A stretch of 64,000 bases of DNA from Winogradskyella sp. MH6 (lineage in GTDB: Bacteria; Bacteroidota; Bacteroidia; Flavobacteriales; Flavobacteriaceae), in assembly GCF_022810765.1 (NCBI RefSeq), contig NZ_CP094494.1, positions 1,736,001 through 1,800,000 of the forward strand, read 5' to 3'. This document shows positions 1 to 7,382 of the stretch, piece by piece. A program made the translations under genes and the position numbers. The notes under the pieces are model-generated. The model was not told the DNA's origin, did not search any database, and saw only the letters and a list, made by a program, of their open reading frames with translations. How positions within the stretch are numbered: position 1 is the first letter of the stretch; each line of letters starts with the position of its first letter.

Positions 1-1
1 A

Positions 2-820
2 ATTCCAAATGCTATTGAAAATCCGGATTATGAAGAGGTTCAAACCTTTAAAGATTCAATGCTCTGGAGTACAGAAAAAGTTAAAGAACCCACATTAACC
101 ATTTTTTCACCCGAACAACCAAATGGAACAGCAGTAGTTATTTGTCCAGGTGGAGGCTATCATCATTTAGCTATAAATAAAGAAGGTTATAAAATTGCTG
201 AATGGTTAAATACGCGTGGAATCACAGCCTTTGTGTTAAAATACAGAATGCCTAATGATAGCATATCGACGAATAAAACCATTGCACCACTTCAAGATGC
301 GCAACGTGCTATGCGATATGTGAGGCAAAATGCCAAACACTGGAATTTAAATGAAAATAAAATCGGAGTTCTTGGGTTTTCGGCAGGTGGACATTTAGCG
401 TCAACCCTATCAACGCATTATAATGATGCTGTTTACAAAGCGGAATATGAAGTTAGTGCAAGACCAGATTTTTCAATATTGGTGTATCCTGTAATTTCGA
501 TGAAAGACGGCGTAACACATCAAGGTTCTAAAACGAATTTGTTGGGCGAAACACCATCAAACGAAACTGTGGAATTCTATTCTAATGAAACTCAAATCAC
601 TTCAGAAACACCAAAAACCATTTTAATTCACGCTACAGATGACAAGTCAGTTCCTGTAGAAAATAGTCTTCAATATTATTTAGCTTTAAAAGAAAACAAG
701 GTGCCAGCCGAACTTCATATTTATGAAAAAGGCGGACACGGTTTTGGTTTAGGACGAGGTTTTACAAGTGACGATTGGCCAAAAGCTTGCGAGACTTGGT
801 TAAAGAAAAATGATTTATAA
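2..820 (+). CDS. Alpha/beta hydrolase, esterase type (5' end outside window)
   Basis: The reading frame is open to the left edge (from position 2, reading IPNAIENPDYEE...), so the true start lies outside the window and the ATG at 59 is probably internal. The visible part has the alpha/beta hydrolase hallmarks: an oxyanion-hole motif CPGGGYHHL, the nucleophile elbow GFSAGGHLAS (catalytic Ser), the acid Asp in HATDDKSVPVENS and the catalytic His in KGGHGFGLG. This is the pattern of small acetyl-xylan or feruloyl esterase-like enzymes (BD-FAE/acetylesterase group), which in Bacteroidota often deacetylate glycans. The gene ends 12 bp from the convergent uxuA, so the two operons meet tail to tail. 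The substrate cannot be read from sequence. An upstream signal peptide, if present, is out of view. Confidence 0.85.
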   Translation: MPNAIENPDYEEVQTFKDSMLWSTEKVKEPTLTIFSPEQPNGTAVVICPGGGYHHLAINKEGYKIAEWLNTRGITAFVLKYRMPNDSISTNKTIAPLQDAQRAMRYVRQNAKHWNLNENKIGVLGFSAGGHLASTLSTHYNDAVYKAEYEVSARPDFSILVYPVISMKDGVTHQGSKTNLLGETPSNETVEFYSNETQITSETPKTILIHATDDKSVPVENSLQYYLALKENKVPAELHIYEKGGHGFGLGRGFTSDDWPKACETWLKKNDL

Positions 821-832
821 AAGTTGTTTGTT

Positions 833-1999
833 TTAAATAATACCACTTTTTGAAATCCCAAGACTAAGTCCTCTAAGTTCTGCAAGACCTTTTAAGCGGC
901 CAATAGCAGTATAACCAGCATACGAATTATTATGTTTTAAATCATCAAGCATTTGGTGGCCGTGGTCTGGTCGCATAGGTAGTGAAATGTTGCGTTCCTT
1001 TTCAATTTTTAAAACTGCTTTTACAATCTCAAACATATCTGAAGAACCCTCAAGATGATGGTCTTCGTAAAAACTACCATCGTCTTCTCGCTTCACATTT
1101 CTAAGATGAAGAAAATGAATTCTATTTTTGAATTTTTCAATCATCTTTGGCAAGTCATTGTTGTCATTCGCACCCAAAGAACCAGTACAAAATGTAATAC
1201 CGTTTGAAGGACTATCAATAAAACCAACCAAATCATCCAAGTCACGTTCTGAAGTGATGATGCGAGGCAATCCCATAATATCAAAAGGAGGGTCGTCTGG
1301 ATGAATCGCCATCTTCACACCTAATTCTTCCGCAAGCGGAATAATTTCATTCAAAAAATAGGACAAATTAGATTTTAAATCGGAATGCGATAGGTCTTTA
1401 TACTGCGCTATCATCTTCTTGAATGTCGGAATATCAAGGTCGTCAACTGTGCCAGGCAACCCTTTTAAAATACCATCTTTTAAACGTTGTATTTCGGTTT
1501 TAGACATAGCTTCATAGCGCTGTTTAGCCTTAGCTAAAATAGCTTCGTCGTAATCCTTTTCAACATCATTGCGTTTCATTATGAAGGCTTCAAAAACAGC
1601 CATTTCAACCTTATCGAACCGTAATGCTGTGCTACCATCTTCGAGTTCCCAAAAAAGATGTGTGCGCGTCCAATCTAAAACAGGCATAAAGTTGTAGCAC
1701 ACATTTTTTACACCACATTTAGCGACATTAAAGAGGCTTTGTTTGTAGTTTTCTATACGTTTTGCATAGTCGCCTTGACGCAGTTTTATGTTTTCGTGAA
1801 TAGGAATACTTTCAATAAAAGACCATTCTAATTTTGCATTTAGAATTTCATTTTTTGTAGCTTGAATGTCTTCGATAGGCCAAATTTCGCCATTTGGAAT
1901 ATGATGCAGTGCAGTAACTACACCAGTTGCACCAGATTGTCTAATATCCGAAAGGGTTACAGCATCAGATTTGCCAAACCATCTAAAATTTTCTGTCAT
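833..1999 (-). CDS. uxuA: Mannonate dehydratase UxuA
   Basis: The product is 388 aa, close to the usual family length. It opens with the typical UxuA start (FRWFGKSDAVTLSDIRQSG, then GVVTALHHIPNGEIW) and carries the metal-site regions MAIHPDDPPFD and CTGSLGA, plus MRPDHGHQMLDD near the C-terminus. The enzyme dehydrates D-mannonate to 2-keto-3-deoxygluconate (KDG) in the cytoplasm, using a divalent metal. It is the last gene of a leftward operon lacI-SDR-uxuA (10 bp after the SDR gene). Its product feeds the divergent kdgK-kdgA genes. It is presumably controlled by the LacI protein encoded first in the same operon. Assignment is by family recognition and context, both strong. Confidence 0.95.
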   Translation of the reverse strand: MTENFRWFGKSDAVTLSDIRQSGATGVVTALHHIPNGEIWPIEDIQATKNEILNAKLEWSFIESIPIHENIKLRQGDYAKRIENYKQSLFNVAKCGVKNVCYNFMPVLDWTRTHLFWELEDGSTALRFDKVEMAVFEAFIMKRNDVEKDYDEAILAKAKQRYEAMSKTEIQRLKDGILKGLPGTVDDLDIPTFKKMIAQYKDLSHSDLKSNLSYFLNEIIPLAEELGVKMAIHPDDPPFDIMGLPRIITSERDLDDLVGFIDSPSNGITFCTGSLGANDNNDLPKMIEKFKNRIHFLHLRNVKREDDGSFYEDHHLEGSSDMFEIVKAVLKIEKERNISLPMRPDHGHQMLDDLKHNNSYAGYTAIGRLKGLAELRGLSLGISKSGII

Positions 2000-2009
2000 T
2001 TCTTAATTT

Positions 2010-2816
2010 TTAAACACCACTAAAAGCGCCAAAACCACCATCAACGTGGATGACGGTTCCTGTCATAAATTTTGAAGCATTACTAGCTAAAAGCTGTACG
2101 GCACCATTAAGTTCTTCGGAATTTCCAAAACGTTTCATTGGTGTGCTTTTTATAATGGTTTCGCCACGATCTGTTAAAGAACCATCTTCATTGGTCAATA
2201 ATTTACGGTTTTGGTCCGCAAGGAAAAACCCAGGAGCAATAGCATTGACTCTAATCTTATCGCCAAACTTATGAGCCATATCTACAGCCATCCAACGTGT
2301 AAAGTTTTCCATAGCAGCCTTTGAAGCCGAGTAGCCAACAACACGTGTTAATGCTTGTGCCACAGCTACTGAAGAGACATTAATTATAGAACCACCATTT
2401 TGTTCGGTCATTTGTTTTCCAAAGACTAAGGACGGAATCACGGTTCCCATTAAATTTAAGTCTGTTACTTTTTGAAAGTCATCTATTGAAATATCAAATA
2501 ACGATTCAGAAGGAGATAAAGTCGCGCCAGGCATATTTCCACCTGCTGCATTAATGAGCACATCAAATTTTTGCCACTTTTCTAGAAGTTGAGTTTTAAC
2601 ATTTTCTAGGTTTTCTTTATCTAATACATCAGCTTTAATACCCATGGCATTGGTTGCTGAAAGTTGAGCTGCAAAATCTTTAGCTTTGGCTTCATTTCTA
2701 CCAAGTATAGCCACTTTAGCACCAGACTCAACCAAATGCTTAGCCATACTAGAACCTAATACGCCATAACCACCTGTGATGATGATGACTTTATCTTTTA
2801 TATCGAGGATGTTCAT
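2010..2816 (-). CDS. uxuB: SDR-family D-mannonate oxidoreductase (fructuronate reductase)
   Basis: This is a 268-aa classical short-chain dehydrogenase. The Rossmann nucleotide motif TGGYGVLGSSMA is near residue 14, NAAGG is in the middle, the catalytic Ser is in NVSSVA and YSASK is the Tyr/Lys pair. The C-terminus VDGGFGAFSGV resembles that of the Bacillus-type SDR UxuB. The predicted reaction is NAD(P)H reduction of D-fructuronate to D-mannonate, the step before UxuA, which lies 10 bp downstream. Alginate degraders use related SDR enzymes to reduce DEH to KDG, so a DEH reductase is the main alternative. The adjacent uxuA favours mannonate chemistry. The gene follows lacI by 12 bp and is likely co-transcribed. 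Confidence 0.85.
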   Translation of the reverse strand: MNILDIKDKVIIITGGYGVLGSSMAKHLVESGAKVAILGRNEAKAKDFAAQLSATNAMGIKADVLDKENLENVKTQLLEKWQKFDVLINAAGGNMPGATLSPSESLFDISIDDFQKVTDLNLMGTVIPSLVFGKQMTEQNGGSIINVSSVAVAQALTRVVGYSASKAAMENFTRWMAVDMAHKFGDKIRVNAIAPGFFLADQNRKLLTNEDGSLTDRGETIIKSTPMKRFGNSEELNGAVQLLASNASKFMTGTVIHVDGGFGAFSGV

Positions 2817-2828
2817 TGTTTTGTGTTT

Positions 2829-3857
2829 TTAAATTTTTTTATCTGAGGATTCCCTAACTATTAATTCAGATTTTAAGATGTTTTTGTTTAAGGTTGGCTT
2901 CCAATTCTCATCATTAATTCTACTTAAGAACGTTTCAGCAGCAATTTTGCCTATTTCGGCACTATGCTGGTTTACTGTTGAAATTGTAGGACTTACCAAA
3001 GATGTAAATGGTTCGTTTCCAAAACCAATTAAACAAATATCTTCAGGGACATTAATATTGTGTTCATTCAATACCTGAAGTGCACCTAAAGCAGCATAAT
3101 CACTCGCCACATAAATAGCATCAGGACGTTTTTCTAACTGCAAAAACTTTTGCATCATTTCTCTACCATCTTCAAGTGTAAGACTACTTTCAGTAAGTAA
3201 ATTTTGGTCTAAAGGTAGGTTGTGTTTCGTTAATGCGTCAATATAACCTCTTATTCTATTGTTAAAAATTCGAGTTCGTCTATAACCACCAATATGAGCA
3301 ATACGTTTACATCCTTTTTCAACTAAATGCTCAACAATCATGTGGCTACTATCATAATCATTGATACCAACATAATCTACATTGAGGTCGTTTTCACCAC
3401 GATCAAAAAGAATCAATGGAATTCCTTTAGATTTTATTTTCTCGTAATAGGAAAGGTCAGTTGTTTCATTTGCCATTGAAGCAATTATACCATCAACTTG
3501 AGTATAAAGTAAGGTGTCTATATTTTTACATTCCTTTTTAAAAGATTCCTTAGACTGGGTAATAATGATATTGTAACCAGCCTTATCAAGAACAGCCTCC
3601 ATGCTTTCAATAACAGATGAAAAGAAATTACTATTTGTACGAGGCACAATGACACCAACTAAGTTGCTTTTACCTTTTCTTAAAGCACTTGCGAGGTGAT
3701 TAGGTTGGTAGTTTAATTCTTTAGCAACACGTTTTACATCTTCTTTAGTTTGTTTACTAATTCGGGAATCATCATGAAGCGCTTTAGATACTGCGGCAGC
3801 AGAAATATTAAGTACATTGGCAATGTCTTTTATTGTCGTTCTTTTTTTATTTCCCAA
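2829..3857 (-). CDS. LacI-family regulator of the hexuronate module
   Basis: This is a 342-aa full-length LacI/GalR protein. The N-terminal helix-turn-helix is TTIKDIANVLNISAAAVSKA, followed by the hinge region (YQPNHLASALRKGKSN) and a periplasmic-binding-protein-like effector domain with motifs VGVIVPRTNSNFF and DGIIAS. The start is read as TTG at 3857: the sequence reads TTG-GGA-AAT-AAA directly before the HTH, and no in-frame ATG occurs upstream or near. It is first in the lacI-SDR-uxuA operon. A promoter (3887-3917) and operator (3870-3889) overlap just upstream, so autoregulation is likely. The expected ligand is an intermediate such as KDG or a hexuronate, but this is inference. Confidence 0.9.
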   Translation of the reverse strand: MGNKKRTTIKDIANVLNISAAAVSKALHDDSRISKQTKEDVKRVAKELNYQPNHLASALRKGKSNLVGVIVPRTNSNFFSSVIESMEAVLDKAGYNIIITQSKESFKKECKNIDTLLYTQVDGIIASMANETTDLSYYEKIKSKGIPLILFDRGENDLNVDYVGINDYDSSHMIVEHLVEKGCKRIAHIGGYRRTRIFNNRIRGYIDALTKHNLPLDQNLLTESSLTLEDGREMMQKFLQLEKRPDAIYVASDYAALGALQVLNEHNINVPEDICLIGFGNEPFTSLVSPTISTVNQHSAEIGKIAAETFLSRINDENWKPTLNKNILKSELIVRESSDKKI

Positions 3858-3869
3858 GATTTTATATAT

Positions 3870-3889
3870 TTGCTTAATCGTTTAAGCAA
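3870..3889. promoter_or_regulatory. LacI-type operator O1
   Basis: TTGCTTAATCGTTTAAGCAA: perfect 8-bp arms TTGCTTAA/TTAAGCAA around a 4-bp centre containing CG, the classical LacI/GalR operator form. It covers the probable transcription start of the leftward lacI-SDR-uxuA operon. Confidence 0.8.
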
Positions 3890-3917
3890 ATTTAAGCTTT
3901 TTGTTTTTTATAATCAA
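3887..3917 (-). promoter_or_regulatory. Promoter of lacI-SDR-uxuA
   Basis: On the minus strand, TTG (3917-3915), a 20-bp spacer and TAAATTTG (3894-3887) match the Bacteroidota consensus TTG-N17-23-TAnnTTTG. The -7 box touches operator O1, which allows repression by promoter occlusion. Confidence 0.65.
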
Positions 3918-3936
3918 AACTAGATACGTTTTGATT
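3912..3936. repeat. Inverted repeat between the two LacI operators
   Basis: AATCAAAAC (3912-3920) and GTTTTGATT (3928-3936) form perfect 9-bp arms with a 7-nt spacer, midway in the divergent promoter region. It overlaps the -33 element of the leftward promoter. It may be a site for a second regulator, or chance in AT-rich DNA. Confidence 0.4.
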
Positions 3937-3950
3937 TATTTTTAAAATAT

Positions 3951-3970
3951 TTGGTTAAACGTTTAAGCAA
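3951..3970. promoter_or_regulatory. LacI-type operator O2, upstream of kdgK
   Basis: TTGGTTAAACGTTTAAGCAA has the same arms as O1 with one mismatch (TTGGTTAA versus TTGCTTAA) and a central ACGT. It ends 24 bp before the kdgK ATG. A near-consensus -7 box (AATATTTG, 3946-3953) overlaps its left edge. With O1 it implies one LacI protein controls both divergent operons. Confidence 0.8.
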
Positions 3971-3994
3971 GATAACTAATTAAACAATTTTCAA

Positions 3995-5041
3995 ATGAAA
4001 AAAGTAGTCACTTTTGGGGAAATAATGCTAAGATTAGCACCTCAAGGATTTTTAAGATTTTCTCAAGCATCTAGTTTTGATGTTGTATATGGAGGTGGAG
4101 AGTCTAACGTAGCGGTTTCGTTAGCTAATTATGGTGTGCCAGTAGATTTTGTAACACGTTTACCAAAAAATGATATTGGTGAGTGTGCTATGATGGAAAT
4201 GCGTAAAAGAGGTGTAGGTGTTGATAAGATTATTTATGGTGGAGACCGTTTAGGAATTTATTTCTTAGAAACAGGTGCTGTAAGCAGGGGAAGTAAAGTA
4301 GTATATGATAGAGCACATTCTGCAATTTCTGAGATTGAGCCAGGCATGGTAGACTGGAAATCAGTTTTTAAAGATGTCGCTTGGTTCCACTGGACAGGTA
4401 TTACACCTGCTATTTCTCAAGGTGCTGCAGACGCTTGTTTAGAAGCTGTAAAAGTGGCAAGTGAAATGGGTGTTACTATTTCAACAGACTTAAACTATAG
4501 AGCAAAACTTTGGACGTATTGTGATGATGCTCATAGAGAAAAAATAATGACAGAATTAACATCGTACTGTGATATCGTTTTAGGTAATGAAGAAGATGCA
4601 GAAAAGCATTTTGGTATTCATCCAGAAGGCTTAGACGTACACAAGCATGGACATGATGTTAAGGCTGAAGCATTCTTATCGGTTTGTAAGCAAATGATGG
4701 CCAAGTTCCCTAAAGCTAAAAAAGTAATTACAACTTTAAGAGGTTCTATCTCTGCATCTCATAATACTTGGGCTGGAGTATTATACGATGGAGAAAAAAT
4801 GTACGAAACACGTCAGTATCAAATCACTGATATTGTAGATAGAGTTGGTGGTGGAGATTCATTTATGGGTGGATTAATCTACGGATTATTAAAATACCCT
4901 GAAGATGATCAAAATGCATTAGACTTTGCTGTGGCGGCTTCATGTTTAAAGCACACTATTAAAGGTGATGCTAACTTAGTAACAGTTTCTGAAGTAGAAA
5001 AATTAATGGGAGGTGATGCTTCTGGACGTGTAGCAAGATAA
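3995..5041 (+). CDS. kdgK: 2-keto-3-deoxygluconate kinase (PfkB family)
   Basis: This 348-aa PfkB/ribokinase-fold sugar kinase has an N-terminal substrate region GGGESNVAVSLANYG and the C-terminal PfkB signature DRVGGGDSFMGGL, whose Asp is the catalytic base. It phosphorylates KDG to KDPG with ATP in the cytoplasm. It is the first gene of the rightward operon. kdgA follows after 3 bp, a short LacI-type gene comes next and an EamA transporter follows. It lies 24 bp after operator O2, so induction by uronate catabolites is likely. Fructokinase is the generic alternative for the family, but the adjoining KDPG aldolase and uxuA make KDG kinase the best call. Confidence 0.93.
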   Translation: MKKVVTFGEIMLRLAPQGFLRFSQASSFDVVYGGGESNVAVSLANYGVPVDFVTRLPKNDIGECAMMEMRKRGVGVDKIIYGGDRLGIYFLETGAVSRGSKVVYDRAHSAISEIEPGMVDWKSVFKDVAWFHWTGITPAISQGAADACLEAVKVASEMGVTISTDLNYRAKLWTYCDDAHREKIMTELTSYCDIVLGNEEDAEKHFGIHPEGLDVHKHGHDVKAEAFLSVCKQMMAKFPKAKKVITTLRGSISASHNTWAGVLYDGEKMYETRQYQITDIVDRVGGGDSFMGGLIYGLLKYPEDDQNALDFAVAASCLKHTIKGDANLVTVSEVEKLMGGDASGRVAR

Positions 5042-5044
5042 GTT

Positions 5045-5710
5045 ATGGCAAATTATTCAAGAATAGAAGTTGTAAATGTTATGAAACAAACCGGTTTAGT
5101 TCCGTTGTTTTATAACTCAGATATTGAAGTAAGTAAAAAAGTAATTAAGGCTGTTTATGATGGTGGCGCAAGATTACTAGAGTTTACTGCAAGAGGAGAT
5201 TTTGCTCACGAAGTTTTTGGTGAGTTAAATAAATATGTTCTTAAAGAACTTCCAGGAATGATCATGGGTGTTGGTTCTGTAACCGATGCTGCATCTGCGT
5301 CTCGTTTTATGGCGCTTGGTGCTAACTTTATCGTTACACCTGTATTAAGAGAAGATATTGCTATTGTTTGTAATAGAAGAAAAGTAATGTGGTCTCCAGG
5401 ATGTGGTTCTTTAACTGAAATCTGTAGAGCAGAAGAATTAGGTTGTGAGGTTGTAAAGTTATTTCCAGGTGGTATTTACGGACCAGATTTTGTTAAGGCA
5501 ATAAAAGGGCCTCAACCTTGGACAAGCATTATGCCTACAGGTGGTGTATCTCCAACTAAAGAAAACCTAGAAGGTTGGTTTAAAGCAGGAGTAACTTGTG
5601 TTGGGATGGGCTCAAAATTAATTGCTAAAAATGCCGATGGTAATTACGATTTAGCAAAAATTGAGTCGGATACTAAAAATGCAATTACAATAATTAAAGA
5701 ATTACAATAA
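5045..5710 (+). CDS. kdgA: KHG/KDPG aldolase
   Basis: This 221-aa class I aldolase (Eda family) splits KDPG into pyruvate and glyceraldehyde-3-phosphate. The Schiff-base lysine is K138 in CEVVKLFPGG, and E46 in LLEFTARG fits the family's catalytic Glu. MPTGGVSP matches the phosphate-binding loop. It starts 3 bp after the kdgK stop, giving near-certain co-transcription, and completes the pathway fructuronate, mannonate, KDG, KDPG, pyruvate plus G3P within 4.9 kb. The family also takes 4-hydroxy-2-oxoglutarate, so a side activity is possible. Confidence 0.95.
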   Translation: MANYSRIEVVNVMKQTGLVPLFYNSDIEVSKKVIKAVYDGGARLLEFTARGDFAHEVFGELNKYVLKELPGMIMGVGSVTDAASASRFMALGANFIVTPVLREDIAIVCNRRKVMWSPGCGSLTEICRAEELGCEVVKLFPGGIYGPDFVKAIKGPQPWTSIMPTGGVSPTKENLEGWFKAGVTCVGMGSKLIAKNADGNYDLAKIESDTKNAITIIKELQ

Positions 5711-5714
5711 TAAG

Positions 5715-6239
5715 ATGTTAAAGACTTCAAGAATTACAATGAAGGAGCTTTCTGAGCTTTCAGGTTACTCTGTTTCTACAGTGTCTAAAGCTTTGAATGG
5801 AAAACAAGATATTAGTCCAGATGCCACTGAATATATTAAATCATTGGCTAAAAAGTTTAACTACGTACCTAATAAATTTGCTTTAGCATTAAGAGGTATA
5901 AAGACAAAATCTATTGCAGTTGTAATTCCTGAAGTCACATTAAATCATTACAGTAAAGTGCTTTATCATTTACAAGAAATAGCTGAAATAAAAGGATATA
6001 GAGTTATTTTGTTTCAGACATTTCATAGTGAGAAAAAGCAATATAGTTGTATTAATAGTCTTAATGATGGTTCTATTGATGGTGTCTTTCTAATTTCAGA
6101 TGCGCCAAATGAGAATAGCGATTTAAGACTAAAAAATACTCCTCTTATACAATTGGGAGTTAACCAATATAATACTGATAAAGAAATAAAAGAATTGTCT
6201 TCTTCTGGTTTTAGTAAGTTTTTAAAGCTAGATTGCTAG
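5715..6239 (+). CDS. Half-length LacI-type protein
   Basis: This 174-aa protein has a complete LacI helix-turn-helix (ITMKELSELSGYSVSTVSKA), a hinge (YVPNKFALALRGIKT) and only about the first 110 residues of the effector-binding domain. It stops at LDC, where full-length LacI proteins run to about 340 aa. Only 27 bp separate its stop from the next gene, so no downstream remnant of the missing half exists; a deletion rather than a simple frameshift is implied. It starts 4 bp after kdgA and should be co-expressed with it. It may be a decaying gene, or a DNA-binding protein without normal effector control that competes with the full-length LacI at 2829-3857. The function is unproven. Confidence 0.7.
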   Translation: MLKTSRITMKELSELSGYSVSTVSKALNGKQDISPDATEYIKSLAKKFNYVPNKFALALRGIKTKSIAVVIPEVTLNHYSKVLYHLQEIAEIKGYRVILFQTFHSEKKQYSCINSLNDGSIDGVFLISDAPNENSDLRLKNTPLIQLGVNQYNTDKEIKELSSSGFSKFLKLDC

Positions 6240-6266
6240 CTAATAGGACTTAATGCCTAAAAGTTA

Positions 6267-7100
6267 ATGAAGAAGGCAATTTTTTATATGGTAATAAGTG
6301 CCATAGCATTTACTCTGTTAAATGTTACGGTAAAATCATTAGGGCAATTTAGTGTTTATCAAATTGTTTTTTTTAGAGCCCTAGGATCTTTATTTTTTAC
6401 TCTTCCTTTTTTACTAAAGAATAAAATATCAATATATGGTAATAAGAAGACGCTATTAGTACTTAGAAGTATTTTTGGTCTTTCTTCTATGTTGTTGTTC
6501 TTTATGTCTCTTAGGTATATTACAATGGGTACAGCAGTATCAGTTAGATATATTGCTCCAATTTTTGCATCAATTTTTGCTGTTTTTCTGTTGAGAGAAA
6601 AAATTAAACTTATACAATGGTTTTTTTTAGCATTAGCTTTTTCTGGTGTTTTAGTTTTAAAAGGTTTTGGAGAAGATCTTCAAATAGAAGGGATTGTATT
6701 CTCTTTTATTTCGGCTGTTTTTGCGGGACTTGTTTATATTACTATTAGGAAAATAGGAGATAAAGATCATCCTGTTGTAGTTGTCAATTATTTCATGCTT
6801 ATTTCTACTGTTATAGGAGGTTTGCTCTCAATTAATGATTGGAAAACACCTATGGGTTACGAATGGTTAGTTTTAATGAGCCTTGGAGTATTCGGATATT
6901 TTGCTCAGTTGTATATGACAAAAGCAATGCAAATAGGAGAAACTAACCAAATAACACCATTTAAGTATCTTGAAGTGGTGTTTACAACTATTGTAGGATT
7001 ACTTTGGTTTAACGAGACTTATAGCTTTTATATCTTATTGGGTATGTTGATTATTATATTAGGATTAACATTGAACTTAATTTTCAAGAAATCACAATAA
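6267..7100 (+). CDS. EamA/DMT-family transporter
   Basis: This 277-aa protein consists of about ten hydrophobic helices in two homologous EamA halves: the first about residues 4-130, the second about 140-272. Family landmarks include VRYIAPIFASIFAVFLLREK at the end of the first half and TPFKYLEVVFTTIVG in the second. It is an inner-membrane drug/metabolite transporter-type carrier; many members export amino acids or other metabolites. It lies 27 bp after the short LacI gene and may share the kdgK-kdgA transcript. That hints at export or import of a uronate-related compound, but the substrate cannot be deduced. Confidence 0.85.
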   Translation: MKKAIFYMVISAIAFTLLNVTVKSLGQFSVYQIVFFRALGSLFFTLPFLLKNKISIYGNKKTLLVLRSIFGLSSMLLFFMSLRYITMGTAVSVRYIAPIFASIFAVFLLREKIKLIQWFFLALAFSGVLVLKGFGEDLQIEGIVFSFISAVFAGLVYITIRKIGDKDHPVVVVNYFMLISTVIGGLLSINDWKTPMGYEWLVLMSLGVFGYFAQLYMTKAMQIGETNQITPFKYLEVVFTTIVGLLWFNETYSFYILLGMLIIILGLTLNLIFKKSQ

Positions 7101-7174
7101 ATCTATTTCCTTCCAAAAAAGAATGAAAGTTTAGTTTCTGAATTTTCACCTTAATATTAATCCCAAATATGGTT

Positions 7175-7194
7175 TATTAGTATCTCAATATTAA
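7175..7194 (+). promoter_or_regulatory. 20-bp motif shared with the regulator promoter region (copy 1)
   Basis: TATTAGTATCTCAATATTAA matches the sequence at 9762-9781 at 17 of 20 positions, and all differences are transitions. It sits in the 282-bp gap 7101-7382 upstream of the T9SS protein gene. No consensus promoter and no terminator hairpin were recognised elsewhere in this gap. Confidence 0.4.
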
Positions 7195-7382
7195 CCTTTT
7201 ATAGTTGATTGTAGGCTTTTAAACGATAATTGAGCAGTGGATTATTTAGGATGAGTATTTTTTACTAATTTGATATTTATTGTTAGCAATTCAAAACTTT
7301 TTTACGTCCTTCATTTTCTACTTTTAGTTCAGAGCATTCGATAAGTTGTTGTGGTTAGTGTAATCAGCCAAACACTTTTTTT

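Noticed and set aside
3912..3936. AATCAAAAC inverted repeat as a third LacI operator
   Set aside because: It lacks the TTGCTTAA arms and the CG-centred 4-bp core shared by O1 and O2.
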